Of a stretch of 64,000 nucleotides of DNA, positions 61,586-64,000 are shown piece by piece; position 1 is the first letter of the stretch, and each line of letters begins with the position of its first letter. This DNA comes from Arsenophonus sp052174135. GTDB lineage: Bacteria > Pseudomonadota > Gammaproteobacteria > Enterobacterales > Enterobacteriaceae. The notes under the pieces are model-generated. The model had not been told where the DNA came from and did no database searches. It saw only the letters and a program-made list of their open reading frames with translations. The stretch lies in assembly GCA_052174135.1 (NCBI GenBank), contig JBQMRZ010000027.1, forward strand, positions 434,001 through 498,000, in the 5' to 3' direction. Made by a program: the position numbers and the translations under genes.

Positions 61586-61858
61586 ATACACTCCATTTAA
61601 GACACTCCAATAACATATTTAATTTTAATATGAATTTTATAAAAATTTATAATATTTTATAAAATATACGCAAAAATATCAAAAATACAAGTTTAGAAAT
61701 TAATCTAATAATAAAAATTTATTTCCTAAAATGTATTTATTCCATAGTCATTCATTTGTAATTTATTTTACAATACAATCAGTAAAAGATTAACAGCATA
61801 AACAAGATGACTAAATATTATGTTTAGATAAAACTAAATTGATAAAAGAATTTATAAA

Positions 61859-62833
61859 ATGAATTTAGAATCAATTATTAATTTAACCGCAAAAGATATG
61901 GAAGCGGTTAATAAATCAATTATGAATCAATTAAATTCAAATGTCTACCTCATTAATCAACTATGTCACTATATTATTAGTAGTGGCGGAAAAAAAATTC
62001 GACCTATGGTTACTATCTTAGTTGGAAAAGCTTTAGGATATATAGGGGAAAAGCATATTAATGTAGCGACATTGATTGAATTTATTCATACCGCGACATT
62101 ATTACATGATGATGTTGTTGATAAGTCTGTTTTACGACGCGGCAAAAAAACAGCAAATACTGTTTTTGGTAATGCTGCTAGTGTGTTAGTAGGAGACTTT
62201 ATTTATACTCGATCATTTCAAATGATGACAGAACTTAATTCTATGCCTATTTTAAAGTTAATGTCTGATGCAACAAATATTATTGCAGAAGGTGAAATAT
62301 TACAATTAATTAATTGTAATAATCCAAATATTAGTGAAAGTACTTATATGGAAATAATATACAATAAAACTGCACGATTATTTGAAGCTGCAACACATGC
62401 ATCAGCAATTGTATCAGGAGCTAATGAAACGCAACAACAAGCATTACGAGATTATGGTCGTTATCTTGGTACTGCCTTTCAGCTTATTAATGATCTCCTT
62501 GATTATGATGAAAATAACAATGCTATTGGTAAAAATATTGGCGATGATTTAGATGAAGGAAAATTAACACTACCTTTGCTTCATGCCATGAAAAAAGGTA
62601 CTAAAGAAGAATCTGAACTTATTTTTAATTTAATAACAAAAGGTAATGGACGCCATTTACTCAATAGTATAATAGTTACTATGAAACGCTGTGGATCTTT
62701 TGAGTATACCCATAGCCAAGCTAGAAAAGAAGCTAATAAAGCAATTAAAGCTCTCGATGTTTTACCTGATACATCTTATAAAGATGCTCTAATAAGTTTA
62801 GCTTTTATTTCTACTCAGTATCCCCCTTCGTAA
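61859..62833 (+). CDS. ispB: octaprenyl diphosphate synthase IspB
   Basis: Builds the C40 prenyl chain for the ubiquinone side chain. The GGKKIRP substrate motif lies near 43-49 and the first Asp-rich motif is LLHDDVVD near 81-88. The second motif reads FQLINDLLDYD, with Asn in place of the first Asp of DDxxD, a metal-binding position. Otherwise the protein is full length (324 aa) and well kept. With menA dead it would serve ubiquinone only. Orientation away from rplU is as in E. coli. Confidence 0.95.
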   Translation: MNLESIINLTAKDMEAVNKSIMNQLNSNVYLINQLCHYIISSGGKKIRPMVTILVGKALGYIGEKHINVATLIEFIHTATLLHDDVVDKSVLRRGKKTANTVFGNAASVLVGDFIYTRSFQMMTELNSMPILKLMSDATNIIAEGEILQLINCNNPNISESTYMEIIYNKTARLFEAATHASAIVSGANETQQQALRDYGRYLGTAFQLINDLLDYDENNNAIGKNIGDDLDEGKLTLPLLHAMKKGTKEESELIFNLITKGNGRHLLNSIIVTMKRCGSFEYTHSQARKEANKAIKALDVLPDTSYKDALISLAFISTQYPPS

Positions 62834-62987
62834 AATTTTTAAACTTTTTATTAATTATACCTTAATCGTTATTATAATTTTAATATAAATAACTATAAAA
62901 AAAGAGGGCTCATCAGTTTACTAAAATTACGAATAAATTATAAAATTCATATTTATGTTTTTTATTTTACTTTAGATACTAAAAATA

Positions 62988-63926
62988 TTAGTTTTTAATG
63001 AAATTTTCACCTAATTTAATATCCTCATTGAGTATATGTAATATACTTTTTAGTTTATTTTTTTCATATATATTCATGATATTAATGACTAATCTTTCTT
63101 CAATACCATTTTTACCTAAACGTATTTGCTGAGAAAAAAAACGAGTATATTTGCTATCACTTTCAACATATGCACATTCAATTATATTTTTTTTGCAATT
63201 TAAAGCTTGAACTAGTGATAAACTAAATCTAGCGGCAGCATGCCCCATAGAAAGTGTTGCCGAAGCACAACCTGCTTTCGCTTCAATAATTTCAGTACCA
63301 GCATTTTGGATGCGTTTAGTTAATTCTTCAGCTTCCTGCTCTGTAAAACTAACACCTGGAATTTGAGAAAGTAAGGGAAGAATAGTTAAAGTAGAGTGAC
63401 CTCCAATAACGATTACTTCAATTTCTTGTGAATTTTTACCTTTTAATTCAGCAACAAAAGTATTAGAACGAATAATATCTAATGTTGTTATGCCAAATAA
63501 TCGATTTTTATCATATACACCAGCTTTTTTTAATATTTTTGCTGCCATTGGAACCAAACTATTAACAGGATTTGTAATAATTCCAATTAAGGCCTTAGGA
63601 CAGAATTGAGCAATTTTTTCAATTAAATTTCTAATAATATTAGCATTTATACTAAATAAATCTGAGCGATCCATTCCTGACTTTCTACTAATACCTGCTG
63701 AAATTAATACTATATCAGCATTATCAAGTGAAGCTATCGGATCTTCACCAGAAAAACCAACTACTTTTATGTTTGTTGAAATATGATTTAAATCTTTAGC
63801 AATACCAGGAGTTATAGGAGCAATATCATGAAGAAAAAGCTCTGATCCTGATGGAAGATGGTTTTTAAGGAGAAGCGCGAGAACCTGACCAATAGAACCT
63901 GCTGCACCAAGAATAGCTAATTTCAT
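62988..63926 (-). CDS. mdh: malate dehydrogenase
   Basis: NAD-dependent interconversion of malate and oxaloacetate in the TCA cycle. The NAD-binding loop GAAGSIGQ lies near 7-14, substrate arginines are in SRKSGMDRSDLF near 80-91 and in TTLDIIRS, and catalytic His is in IGGHSTLTILP near 174-184. The loop AKAGCASATLSMG differs from the E. coli GGGSATLSMG. 312 aa. It is not next to ispB in E. coli, so another rearrangement lies in the 150-bp gap. Confidence 0.97.
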   Translation of the reverse strand: MKLAILGAAGSIGQVLALLLKNHLPSGSELFLHDIAPITPGIAKDLNHISTNIKVVGFSGEDPIASLDNADIVLISAGISRKSGMDRSDLFSINANIIRNLIEKIAQFCPKALIGIITNPVNSLVPMAAKILKKAGVYDKNRLFGITTLDIIRSNTFVAELKGKNSQEIEVIVIGGHSTLTILPLLSQIPGVSFTEQEAEELTKRIQNAGTEIIEAKAGCASATLSMGHAAARFSLSLVQALNCKKNIIECAYVESDSKYTRFFSQQIRLGKNGIEERLVINIMNIYEKNKLKSILHILNEDIKLGENFIKN

Positions 63927-64000
63927 ACCGATACTCCTTTTATATTATTATATAATTGAGATGATTTATAAAATTTAAAATTTATTACATTTTTATTCAT

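Overview
This window comes from a very AT-rich, strongly reduced genome of a gammaproteobacterium in the Enterobacterales, almost certainly a host-restricted endosymbiont. Every intact gene is a conserved housekeeping gene and resembles its E. coli counterpart. Gene order follows three separate E. coli chromosome blocks. No transposase, phage gene, CRISPR array or integrase is visible. My guess at the lineage (Arsenophonus/Providencia-like symbionts) is weak and rests on general character only.

Layout. (1) 1-24.2 kb: typA, then the block metL-[metB-metJ]-rpmE-priA-[cytR]-ftsN-hslV-hslU-[menA-rraA]-zapB-[glpF-glpK-glpX]-fpr-tpiA. (2) 25.5-39.3 kb: lptG-lptF-[pepA-holC]-valS-pyrL-pyrB-pyrI. (3) 39.7-62.8 kb: deaD-[nlpI]-pnp-rpsO-truB-rbfA-infB-nusA-[rimP]-tRNA-fMet-tRNA-Leu-secG-glmM-folP-ftsH-rlmE-[yhbY]-greA-[dacB]-obgE-rpmA-rplU-ispB, followed by mdh. 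Brackets mark genes present only as decayed remnants, placed exactly where synteny predicts them.

The main discovery is what the long gaps contain. They look like random AT-rich DNA, yet conceptual translation in the expected strand and position recovers near full-length 'ghost' copies of at least ten genes: metJ, the homoserine dehydrogenase half of metL, cytR, menA, rraA, glpK, pepA, holC, nlpI, rimP and yhbY. Weaker traces of metB, glpF, glpX and dacB are also present. Decay has been mostly by point mutation toward A/T plus small indels, with few large deletions. Some gaps (1-3.6, 19.8-21.0, 24.2-25.5 and 27.7-32.3 kb) remain unexplained.

How the genes work together: the retained set covers translation and RNA metabolism (typA, infB, nusA, rbfA, truB, rlmE, pnp, deaD, rpsO, rpmA, rplU, rpmE, valS, obgE), proteolysis (hslVU, ftsH), division (ftsN, zapB), LPS export (lptFG), aminosugar precursor supply (glmM), pyrimidine synthesis with its leader/attenuator (pyrL-pyrBI), folate synthesis (folP), ubiquinone side-chain synthesis (ispB, while menA is dead) and central carbon metabolism (tpiA, mdh). 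MetL has lost its homoserine dehydrogenase half and metB/metJ are dead, so aspartokinase can feed only the lysine/diaminopimelate branch from this enzyme. Keeping folate synthesis while losing methionine genes is more like a symbiont of a blood-feeding host than of a sap feeder; this is inference.

Many transcription units end in unusually long, perfectly paired AT-rich hairpins (19-28 bp arms). One such hairpin (27 bp arms) sits alone in a 4.5 kb region with no recognised gene.
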